Source: Sclerurus mexicanus
Lineage: Eukaryota; Chordata; Aves; Passeriformes; Furnariidae
NCBI GenBank assembly: GCA_013396755.1
Contig: VWZF01007822.1
Location: 1 to 64,000, forward strand
Direction: 5' to 3'
Length of the DNA stretch: 64,000 nucleotides
In this document: positions 25,036-35,820 of the stretch, one piece after another
How positions within the stretch are numbered: the first letter of the stretch is position 1
Layout: each line of letters opens with the position of its first letter
The notes under the pieces: model-generated
Database searches by the model: none
The model's input: the letters and a program-made list of their open reading frames with translations, nothing else
Told to the model about the DNA's origin: nothing
Program-made: the position numbers and the translations under genes

Positions 25036-28000
25036 ATATCATGTCCCAATAATAAGAGGACAAACATAAGTAATGCAGGCAGAATCACAGTTTCATGGTC
25101 AGAATGGAAATAGTAGATATCTTCTTGACAGGAAGGCATTGCTGTTTATTTATCCCACAAAAAAACACCCCTCTTATTTATGATGGAACTGATTTTTTTT
25201 TCATCTATTTTTCCTAGATGTTCTATGTTCTGACTGATTCTGTCAATCATTTTGAAATATTTTAGTCCCTGGATCCTTTTTTTGACCATAGGAAGCATCT
25301 TACATTACTTAAATGTTTCATAATTGTCCTTTGACATACTTCAGTAATGATTATCATATAAATTAAACTTAGGTGTACAAGGCAGTTGAATGTAATATAC
25401 TGCCATGAAATCTGTCATTAATAACATAATGAGAATTATTTCCAGAGATATATTTTACAGGTGTAATAGCTCTAAAATTCCCATATATTGGGGTTTGTCT
25501 CAGACCACCTAAATCAATGGAAAGAATTTACTCCCAAAGGCTTTGAATCAGAACCTGTAGGGAATAACAATAATTTTAGATGCTGTCTTTTGTTATTTAA
25601 GGTTCTGAAAGAACATGGATGAAAAACAGTGCACCATGACTGTTTTGCTGGCTGGGAGCAAAAGACCACTAAAGACACATCTGACATCTTGGGCCAGGAT
25701 TCTGAAGGCAGGATTTCACAATGTCAGGGCAACACAGATGTTTGAATTCGCAGCCCTTTCAATGAGACAGACTTTATTATTGTGATGATATACTGTGTTA
25801 TTACTTAACAACCACAGCCAGGAAGCAATATATCTCACAGCACTAGACATTGTACAAGCAGAGAGCAAATAGAATTTCTTTCCCTCATGGCCCTCAAAGT
25901 CTTAGAAAATCAAGTGGGACAACAATTTGGCATAGGGAAAAATAAGAATATATAGTGAATGCATTGTCCACTTGATAATACCACATCCCTGGCCTGATTA
26001 AGGCAAATTTTCTGGCCTTATGGCAAAGGACAATTTCCAGGAAAGGATTATAAGGATGGTAGTGAAAAGACTTTGCAGACAATTTCAAAGAGCTTTTAGC
26101 ATTATGAGTGGCAACATCAGCAAAGCCTGAAGGTGGTTTCTTGCAAATCTAACAAGCTGGCAAGCAAGGCTTGCAACTCTTACCAATTAGAGACAGTTAA
26201 GTGAACCTAACTCTAGTTAATATGGCAGTTTAAAACGCTGGATTATTCACAGTAATTTTGAACCTTAAAAAAGCAGTCATTAACACATGCTTACACTGTA
26301 GTTATGTCTAGTTTTGTGAAATATGTGATTTTTTTTGTGAATTAAAAACTTGGTGGCTTTACATGCAGAGCTGATTGAATTCAAAATCATATATTAATAT
26401 TCCAAGAGATGGACATGCAGCAATATAATGAAAGATAGGATTATTTCACACAGAGCTAGTCATGAATAAAAAGCCCTTCCAAGTACAATATGAGCAGGCA
26501 TGCTGTTAGGATGCCAGTTGGCTTCATCACATGGAGATATTGTTGCCTTTAGTGTCTGCTTCTCCACAGATTGACACAATAAACTGAGGCTCCAAAAAGC
26601 TAAGGGCTTCTTAACAGCTCACTGACACAAAATAGTGGTCTCCAAGTACTCTTTCGGATGTCATTATGCTCTCTCATGTCAGTGATCCATGGATAATAAG
26701 AGCATCTCATGTAAATCATTGGGGGTTGTTCTGCTAGCTTGTTAGGTTCTCATATAAATTTAATAACAGATTTTTTTATTCCCCTTTTGAGAAATTAAAA
26801 TGGCTTGAAATGCTTTATATGTAGCCACAAAAGCAAAATTATCTCCCTTGTTTCACAGTGATGTGTTTTGGTTCTCGAGCCCCTTTCCCTCTGATTCCCC
26901 TCCTTAGTTCAGACGGAAGCATGTCTCACTCCTATTTTATCATCCACCAACACCCACCATCCCAGGTTACCGAATTCCTGTTTTTTCAATCAACATTTTC
27001 AATCTCTCCTTCATCCACTCCTGGCTGATCCTCACTGGAGGTTCTGGCACCACTCAGGTGCAAGGACCACAGTTGTCTTTGCGAGCAGGAGGGGTTTATC
27101 ATGGCTCTACTGCCTACAAGCTCTTTGTGCATCAGCTTTCAGGAGAGAGTTTTCCCACTTGCAGAACTTCTAACTGGAGGAGAAAAGTCTTTTGTGACAC
27201 TCAGCAATGACAAGAACACCTTTCATTGCCCAGCCTTTTGCTGTTGCTCACAGCTTTTGAGATATCCTTGTATTTTTGTGTGGGCATGTTGGTGCCAAGT
27301 TTTGAAATTGTGTCCGATACAAAAACCACTATTATTTTGCTTCCATTAATATTGGGAATTCAGAATGAAAATACAAAGATCAGGATACAAAATACAAAAG
27401 ATGCAAAGAAAGTACAAAGATAGGAATAGCTGGTGCATACAAGAAAGAACACATCAAGCCCTTCAGTTTGAGCAATTACCTGCACTAAACTTTCTATTGT
27501 ACATGTAGAAAAGTACCTGTTCCATTTCATATCTATTCAATCCAGTTCATTACCACTGAAAGGTCTATGTCATCTGTAACGATTTTATTTCAGTGTCTTC
27601 AACCAACCTTGAAACCTCTGATTTTGAATCGACTGCCATCTTGAAGAAAACCTCCTCTACGACCCCCACAGCAAGTAAAAGCTGCACCTGCCCCTGACAT
27701 ATTGGATTTAATTATGCAAAATCAACTGACTGCCAGTTGTTTCGCCAACATGACAGAAAACTGGATGTTCCAAAAAGCTTTAATGATTCTTTGTTCTGCA
27801 AATTACCGAATGATACTTTTTTGGAAGTTACAAAAATTACATAGAGTTTGAATGTAAGTGGATATTTTCAATCCCTAACAATTCAGATTGCTATTTTTTG
27901 GAAAACAATGATACTAAGAGTCAACATTTTAAGAAATTGCACGATCAAACAGGTTTAGTTTGGTTTTTTTTTTTTAATTTTGACTTAATTTAATTAGAAA

Positions 28001-30502
28001 CAATTGGCATTGGAGATTTCTAAGACAAGTTAAGTAAAATTCTGTTCAAATGTCGTTTCTAAGAGAAAGTTTTCTGTTTCAAACGCCTATCAGTAATTAT
28101 TGCCTCAGTATAAATTGTGATAATAACATCAGACATGTCTGCTTATAAGCTAAAAAATTGTTGAGACTTGATGACTCACATGACTGGAAAATCAATGTAC
28201 TCAGAGAATTTGTGAAGTTTGTTATTGCTGCTAGGAAAACTAATTTCCTTTATGTTAGCTTCTCTGTGTGTACTTTGATTCACCTGGTAAGAGCAATTCT
28301 CAGTTTGGACTTCATTCCACTGTATAAATTATTGTCACACTGTGATTGATTCTCTGGGAATCCTGTTGGGTGTCTAGCACAAAATTCCTCTATGAATGGA
28401 AATGCTGACTGTCCAGTATAAGCCTGATGGTCATGATGCTCTAAAAGGCACACATGAGAGGTGAACGTGTTCAGAAGAAAATCTTTGTATCCTAAACCAT
28501 TTTATAAGTTAGTGACTCTGAAGTTGTCTCTCAGTATGTTATAGTCTAGATCAGAAATTAAGTCTGCCTAAATTTTAGACAGCTGCAATCAGATGATATG
28601 CATCACATTCTAAATTACCTTTTATTTTTTAGAATTTTCCCTAAACTAAGATCTTTTGGATGGCTTCTGAACTTTTAGGTTTGGATTTTTCAGCTCAAGA
28701 TCAATGGTTTCTAAAGCCACAGTGTGTTTCCTTGCATATCATTGTTTTTTTCTTTTGTTCTTTGTTTTTCCTTTTGCTTCCTCAGATCTCCAGTAAATAT
28801 CTGTTACTGGAGCTTCAGAGCTAACAAAGAAAGATGCTTGTTCCAAAATTGCATAGTCTGATCTTATTAAATCCAAAGATTCAGTCAGGTATGATTTCTA
28901 CTTTTCCTTTGCCCCTTCTCTTATGCTAGGGAGATTGGACTAATAGTTTGCCAGGCAGATTCTTCAGGAACAATATAACACTAAAGAAAGAGGTACACAT
29001 TTGCATTCCTAGCGAAATCTAGTGCATCACCTGGCTCTTTTCTTGACTAACTTCTGTTGAACAAGGTCACAGCCATACCTACTAACATGCTCATTGTTCC
29101 AGCTAAATATTTCAGTCAAGTGTTGATGGTGTTCTGTTGCTTTATCATGGCTTTTTAAACAAAATTTGCCCACAGTGGTATGTCTAGTTCCCTACTTTTA
29201 ATTTTTTCTTCCTCTAAAAATAACAAAGTGCAATAGATATTTTGAAAAATATATTAAAGCATTCATTTCATGTAAATCATGTGAGTTCATAAAATGTTAG
29301 TTTAGTGGAATAGAAAGTCAGAGGTCTTTACTGAGTAACCCTACTTGCTTTTATATTTATGCATCATGCATTTGTTGTGCATCATTTCAATGAGCAATCT
29401 CTCTGTGTGTACTAGTACAGTTCAATAGTGTTTTAAAAGCAAAATAGACAAAGATAAAACTGACAGCACATTGTTTTATTCCCCTCTCCTTGTGTTTCAG
29501 CAGATCATTGTCTGGTTTATGTCTATGGTATTTCTCTGACTGGAGAGGAACTATAGAAGTGCTAGATTAGGATCTGCCTCTACAGATTCACAATGTGATT
29601 TCAGAAAAGACAAAGTTACCTCATAAATGTAAAAATAAGCATGGAAAATCTAATTGTTCCACACAATAGACATTTAGTTTATGTACAAATTAAAAAGTTT
29701 ATGAGAAAAGTACTTTGCTCAGTCACATATAGTCAATCATTGTCTGACATTCTATGCTTGTCAGAAAAAGGTGGGGTTTTGTTTTAATGAAGGACTAAAT
29801 TGACTTTTAAGTCCTTAGCTAGTTCAAGGCTTTCCTATTGTTCATGAAAACATAGTTAATCCTAATGGAGCTGAATGAACTTTTAAAAGCTGACAGAAAT
29901 AACCTGGGCTGGCTCCATGATATTTTTGTTGGACTATTACACAGCAACTGGAATCAACTTTTTGTCAAAAGTGTAATTACATGATGAAGAGGGGGTGAGA
30001 GTTTCAATGCTGCTTTCTTTCCAGATGAAGTGGTCACTAGTAAAACATTGTCTTTTTTCCCTTTTAAATTTAATAATGCTCTTGCTTTAGTGGTCATCAA
30101 TCCTTCAGAGACACTGACTCCAGACGGAACTCTTCAGGGAACAATCCCAGCCGTCAGATGTAAATCACAAAAATCATTGCCACACTGTGTTTAAATAGAG
30201 ATCATGCTAATGGTGCGCTAATTCCAAGGAAGAGTTAGATCTGGATTATTGCAGCAGTGGTAAATGCCATAGATGTTAAATTTCTCTTGTCTTATGTTTT
30301 CTTCTCCTTTTCTTAAATGAAAACCTTTGAACTCAAGTTTTCTCTTAAAAGCATAATAAATAATGAACTGTAAATAGGGAGATTAATTTTTAAATCTCAT
30401 TAAATGCAGAATTACAGTTTTTTCTACAGAAAAAATATTTCTTGAGAAAAATAACCTGCATATAAAAATACACTGAGCTTAAGATCTGCAGTATTACTGC
30501 CA
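25036..30502. other. Unassigned AT-rich non-coding sequence
   Basis: No gene or dispersed repeat recognised over about 5.5 kb. 27365-27422 holds imperfect ATACAAAGA-like repetition. Open frames are at most 82 codons and unremarkable. Confidence 0.55.
27365..27422. repeat. Imperfect ATACAAAGA low-complexity repeat
   Basis: AATACAAAGATCAGGATACAAAATACAAAAGATGC-like wording recurs; probably simple-sequence drift. Confidence 0.55.
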
Positions 30503-30580
30503 GAGAATCACTGGACATGGAAGGCACCTCTGAAGACCATCTAGTCCAACACCCTGTTAAGAGCATGGTCAACCACCACA
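30503..30580 (-). mobile_element. CR1 LINE, short 3'-end fragment (minus strand)
   Basis: AGAATCACTGGACATGGAAG, GCACCTCTGAAGACCATCTA and GTCCAACACCCTGTTAAGAG follow the reverse complement of the CR1 3' end (normally AATCACAGAAT..GGGACCTCTGGAGATCATCTAGTCCAAC). About 75 bp, diverged. Confidence 0.8.
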
Positions 30581-31942
30581 GCCTTTTGAGGGCTTTGTTT
30601 TGTTTTGTTTTCACAGCATTTTGTTTCTCCTGTGCACCTAGGACCAGTGAGAGTATGAAATGTGCCAACTTACAAGCAGTCTAGGTAACTTAAAAACCTT
30701 ACCACAAGAATATCCCATTGCAACAAAAGTCCTCTATTTCTGTCTTTTTTTTTTTTTTAATTTGTCTGCACACATCAGAAAATTAGGTAAAGAGTGAAGT
30801 TTTTTCTCTTAACAGCGTATACTTGTGTATACTGCAAATATGTTAGCTGTAAATAGTATTTGATACTATCAAGATTTCTCTTTTGTAAACATGTGAGGTG
30901 GTATAATGCTATCAAATTGTCTATAAAAGTGATTATTGATGCAGCTACAAAGAGGAAAGTACACTATTAAATTTTGTGCAGCTCCATAGCTGTTCAGGAA
31001 AATAACCCAGACTTACCTGGAATACAAACGACCTACACAATGAAATATTTAACTGTATTGAAGGATCTCTATACACAAAAAAATCCCAGAGACTCTGAGA
31101 AAGACAATTACTTGGCAAATCTCTTAAATCCTAAAAATCACAAATGCCATAAAACATAATTCTTTCAAATCAGATAATCCCTTAACCAGACAAAACCCCA
31201 AACCATAAAAGAGATGAGAACTGAGAACTGTCCCCTTTTCAGGTTTATGAGCCAGTATAAAGCCCTGAAATTGCTGTGCAGGCTCATGAGAAGTGGACAC
31301 AGCCTGTCAGATCTACACATGAACGCCAGTCATAAATATTGACTTCTGGCACCAAAACATGCCATTCATTTTCATGCAGGTATCGAAAACTTACCTTTAG
31401 AAAGGTTTGTGAGCATTTATTTCTGCCTGCATGGTCAGAAACAGACAGTCATTGCAGGGAGCTAAAGAACCTCTTATATGGCCACTAATACAGTGTTATA
31501 ACAGTGACAGTGCCTGTGTCAGTCAGACTTTAGAAGAGATGGGCTTGGGAGAAAGTACACTCATGTGCACTAAAATATTGCCAAGCTCCTGTTCTGCAGA
31601 CAGGCAGAGGGAAGATGCAGTTATCCGTGTATGAATGTGCAGCCACACAGACAGAAGATGCCAAGTATGGGCTGTAAAAAGACACCTCAAGTCAAACTTC
31701 AAATTTAGAAGAGAAGCTTTATAGGTTTGCCTTGGGCAATTCAGCTTCCTTTTAGAACTAGAATCCGCTGCTGATGAGGGAAAAGGAAGCAATATCTGGT
31801 AGGTGGCAGATGGAGAGATGACAGCAAATCCCGGTCAGCTCTCTGGGTGAGGTCTGTACCCCTGGCAGACTCAGCTGTGAAGTTCTTTTACAAGATGGAG
31901 TGCTCTTGCATTGTGTCTGAGCTGCTTCAAATGTTGACCACC
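30581..31942. other. Unassigned non-coding sequence
   Basis: No gene or dispersed repeat recognised; a poly-T tract lies near 30746-30759. Opposing open frames at 31431-31634 (+) and 31523-31792 (-) have no recognisable domains. Confidence 0.55.
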
Positions 31943-32010
31943 AGAATCACAGAATATTCTGAGTTAGAAGGGATCCACAAGGATTATTGAGTCCAACCAG
32001 GACACTGTTA
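31943..32010 (-). mobile_element. CR1 LINE, short 3'-end fragment (minus strand)
   Basis: AGAATCACAGAATATTCTGA, GTTAGAAGGGATCCACAAGG and ATTGAGTCCAACCAGGAC mirror the CR1 3' end with the GGATCCTTGTGGGTCCC signature also seen at 821-915 and 1075-1835. Only the last ~68 bases are recognisable. Confidence 0.85.
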
Positions 32011-32396
32011 CTGAAGAAATTGGCTTACATGGGCCAGGGACTCTTGGGAAATACAGTGGTCTCTTTTCTGAAAGAATAACGTAATGTTTAACAACAACTG
32101 CATTTCAGCTGTGATGGTTGTATACTCATTCATAACTCTTCTTACTGACTGATGCCCAAAATTTATATGGAACATTTATTCCCAGAAAACAAACTTTAGC
32201 TGATGTGGGTAAGTGCAGTCATTTTGAAGTTAAGAGCTAGGCCAAACTAGACAGCAGAAAATGATAACAAGAACACAATAATAAACTGTGACTATAGATA
32301 AAATTTAGCACTATTATTATTTTTAAATATTTTAAATCAGATCAAAGTGGGCCCATAGTTTGATTTTATTGAAATTTTAAAAATCTTGCAATAAAG

Positions 32397-32606
32397 CTTG
32401 ATTGGACATTGGGAAGCATTTGTTTATCAAGAGGGTTGTCAAACACTGGAAAAGGCTTCCTAGAGTGGTCATCAATACCACAAGCCTGTCAATGTTTAAG
32501 AGTCATTTGGAAAATGTCCTTATCAACATGCCTTAATTTTTGATCAGCCTTGAATTGGTCAGGCAGTTGGACTAGATTACTGTTGTACATTACTTCCAAC
32601 AGAATT
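32397..32606 (+). mobile_element. CR1 LINE, 3' portion (about 210 bp)
   Basis: GGACATTGGGAAGCATTTG, GTCAAACACTGGAAAAGGCT, TCCTAGAGTGGTCATCAATA, CAAGCCTGTCAATGTTTAAG, GGTCAGGCAGTTGGACTAGA and TTACTTCCAACAGAATT match the 3' UTR-proximal part of a CR1 family distinct from the ones at 1075 and 8495. The tail octamers are lost. Confidence 0.88.
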
Positions 32607-32746
32607 GATTAGTAATTTATGCCAAAAGAAATTGTGTATTGTTAGTTGATAATATTTTTTTAATCCAAAGGTGTAAATGAAAAAAAAAAGAAATATATAT
32701 AATGTGGAGTTTTGAAGTATGTGAATCAGATGGTTGGGCATTGTTT

Positions 32747-32760
32747 AAAAAAAAAAAAAA
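32747..32760. repeat. Poly-A tract (A14)
   Basis: Uninterrupted A run, seen directly. Confidence 0.95.
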
Positions 32761-33263
32761 CTGTGGAAAAATGTTTTGAAAATCAGTAACTTGATGTCCA
32801 AAAGAAATTTTTCTCTCTAATATTTTATCACATATCTTGCAAAGCAAAATGAAATTTTTTATTATAAATGTCATTCTGCTAGTATACTGGTGCAAAATAA
32901 ACTTGAAATTCTTAGGAAATCCAAGCCTCAGTAAAGAGACACTTCATGTATTTTGATACTTTGACTTATGTTAGAAATTTTGGGTTCCTGTGACATTATG
33001 TCTGAACTTCTTCAAGAATTTGACAGAAATGTTTTTTTGTTTATTTATTAAAAGGCTTGTCAATAGAAAGTGTCTTTGTAGTAGTATAATCCAAATTCTA
33101 TACTTCAGGAAAATCCTCTTTCTCTTAATTTATCAGTTTAAAGCAATGTACCTAAGTGTTGTTTTCCATCATTTACAGCAATCATATTTTCTGGAATAAA
33201 ATTAGGTACAAATGGCATTTCTTAACATTAAAACTATCACTCCAGAAACCAGGCTGATAATGT

Positions 33264-33300
33264 GTTGTTTGTTTGTTTATTTGTTTGTTTGTTTGTTTTT
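33264..33300. repeat. (GTTT)n microsatellite
   Basis: Nine GTTT-type units with one TTAT interruption. Confidence 0.95.
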
Positions 33301-33912
33301 ATTTGGCCCTTGGGAATTATTAACAGAATGGTTTTGCTTGCAGGATTTCCTAGTCTGCAGAAACAAATTAAATTCCAGTATGGTAAAGTGATATCTTTAA
33401 AATGAAGGGAAAATACAGTTAAAAATCAGACATACTTGGTAGCCTAGTAATTCTCCATGATATAAGAGATAACTCTTAGGAAGAAATGTTTTGAGGGGCT
33501 TTTATTTTATTTTTTTTTTTTTAATTAGAGACTTTTTATCAAACTAAGAAAACTCTTCTCAATCTTACTTCAGATATCAGAAAAGAACTTGTGAAGGACT
33601 TGTTCTGATGGAAGACTGAAAATTCATAACTCACTGTCTAAGCATTGATGCAGAGCTTGAGACTGAAATTACAACTGTTCCTGAAGACAGATTGACATTC
33701 AGGGCCAACTTTAAACCATCTTTTACAATTGATGGGAAAATTTAACCGGATGGGCTCAGCTGGACAACTTGAAAAATTATTTCATATCCTGAGCTCAAAT
33801 GATTAATAAATATTTGATTCTTGGCAATAAATCACAGGCTTATCAGGCAAAAATGAAGAGCCATTTTTGTGATCTAGCACTGCAACAATAAAGAATTTGT
33901 ATTTATATATAC

Positions 33913-33944
33913 TTTATACATATATAATTATTTATATGTATAAA
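33913..33944. repeat. AT-rich inverted repeat (12-bp arms)
   Basis: TTTATACATATA at 33913-33924 pairs perfectly with TATATGTATAAA at 33933-33944 across an 8-base loop. In AT-rich DNA this may be fortuitous. Confidence 0.8.
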
Positions 33945-33999
33945 AGAAAAAATGAACACAAAAGGATGCAAATGTTGGACATGTCACTGAATCCTTGAA

Positions 34000-34029
34000 A
34001 TGATAGGATAGAGCCATCTATCCTATCAT
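34000..34029. repeat. Perfect 12-bp hairpin (ATGATAGGATAG / CTATCCTATCAT)
   Basis: The left arm 34000-34011 and right arm 34018-34029 are exact reverse complements with a 6-base loop AGCCAT. The right arm overlaps the first unit of the tandem repeat at 34024-34077. Confidence 0.9.
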
Positions 34030-34077
34030 GGCAAGTATCCCCATCGTATCATGGCAAGTATACCCATGGCAAGTATC
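34024..34077. repeat. Small tandem repeat, about 2.5 units of 19-23 bp
   Basis: TATCATGGCAAGTATCCCC at 34024, TATCATGGCAAGTATACCC at 34047 and a partial ATGGCAAGTATC at 34066. Confidence 0.9.
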
Positions 34078-35276
34078 TTAAATGTATTTATATATCCTGC
34101 TTCTTCTTGAAACGATACATACCTTGTCCTAATGTTGGATTTAAAAAGATAGCAGGGAAAAAAAGTCTTGATAATTCAGTACAAAAGTCACATTCTCACA
34201 ATCAGATGTTAACAGCTGCAGGAAGTTCTGTATTTACTTTGCAATAAGAATTTTAATTTCATGAGATTACAGGAATTTTTAAGATTATGGGGGCACATGG
34301 AGACATTCATTTATTCTAATACTTATTGTAGCTGCACTTGATTATTGGTTTGCTATGACTGCCTCTGCCTCTGAATAAATGGAAAAATTATAATTTTAAC
34401 ATGTGAGGGACATGAGATTGAATTCAGAGCAGAGTCCATTCTTAGTATGTAAGGTCCTGTAAAGATTCCGTAGTTTTCATTAGGCTGGATAAAATAAATC
34501 CCCTTTACAAGTATACTGTATTTGTAGACCAGAAATCAACATTATTATAAAGCTACTGCTTTCTCCTCTCTGTAGGTCCTTTATATTTCTATTATAACAT
34601 CTATAAAAACAAAATTAAGTCTTTTATGAAAGAGAGAAGGAGCACAGCTCTGTCTTAGGGAAAGGCTGCAATCTGTATGCAGTGTGTTGCAACCTTGAGT
34701 AAAACACCCATTTGAGTAACATTACAGGTAGTGAGTCAGAATTTTGTATTTTTTTCTCCTTTATCTTTTTTGCAGCAGACTGACAGACAACCCCACTCAG
34801 CCACCCTGGCTTTCCTGTGGGTGGTCAGTGATCTGGTTGTGTTGTGTCCTATCGTGTGCTGCCCCTGTATTTTGTGCCACATAGGACCTGTGATAGACAA
34901 CTGAACATCTTGTCTGCACCCTGAAGCAGTCCTGAGTTGAGCAACGTAAAGTCAATTTGGAGACCTGGTTTACAGCAGGTGGGGTGCCTGCAGCCCTGCC
35001 CTGCCACCAAGGGGCAAATTTAGGGATGCTCTGTAACAGGAAGCAACAGCCACAATCTTATGGTGACCTCTCCTTTCTGATGGGCAACTCCTTCTGCTCT
35101 TTGGCAGTCTATTGATTTTTGGCTAAATATCTCTCTCCAATTATAAATATGAATTTATTTTTTTTTTAGGAGAACTCTTTAGACAAGAAAAACTATGTTC
35201 TAGCAGAGTCAATGGCATTAATTAACTCAGGGAAATAAAACTTCAGGCAAAGTTATAAATTTGTGGTGTGTATACA

Positions 35277-35295
35277 TGTGTGTGTGTGTGTGTGT
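35277..35295. repeat. (TG)n microsatellite
   Basis: About nine TG dinucleotides, flanked by related ATACATG text. Confidence 0.95.
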
Positions 35296-35790
35296 ACTGC
35301 TCCTTCCAAATAATTGTCTTTTTCCCTATCTTCCCAGGTGTCTTGTTGAGAGCTGATTACTCCATCTGTTTGGTTTATTGATTTTTATTTTTTCTTCTAA
35401 TTTAAAATGGTTACATCAGCTTTTGTGAAACGAATTTAAGAGTAAGAGCTGTGCTGACAAGCTGCAGAAGACAGTAAAATACCTTCAAATGAGAGCACTC
35501 TGTTTGGAACTTGGGTTTCTGTCACAGTAAACAGCTCCAGATTCCTTGCCCCTTACATAACTTTGTAAATCCTGTCATCTGTTTTCTGATAGCATCTACT
35601 TGTAAGGCTGGAATGAGCAGTGCAAACATTCCTGAAATCCCTCCTGTTTGTCTACCAGTGGGCTGGCAAGGAATCACAACAGCATACCTGAAAAAAGATA
35701 CACTGCTTTTACTGTTTAAAACGTATCTCTGCAGCAGCAAGAAACAGACTGCACCAACTGAGATGGAGAGAAAAAAGGTTAAGGAAAGAG

Positions 35791-35820
35791 CTTTCTTTCT
35801 TTCTTTCTTTCTTTCTTTTT
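35791..35820. repeat. (CTTT)n microsatellite
   Basis: Seven consecutive CTTT units at the end of a 112-codon open frame; the frame's serine/phenylalanine tail is just this repeat. Confidence 0.95.

Noticed and set aside
25078..25110. AGAATCACAGTTTCATGGTCAG resembling a CR1 tail complement
   Set aside because: The sequence after it does not follow the CR1 3' end.
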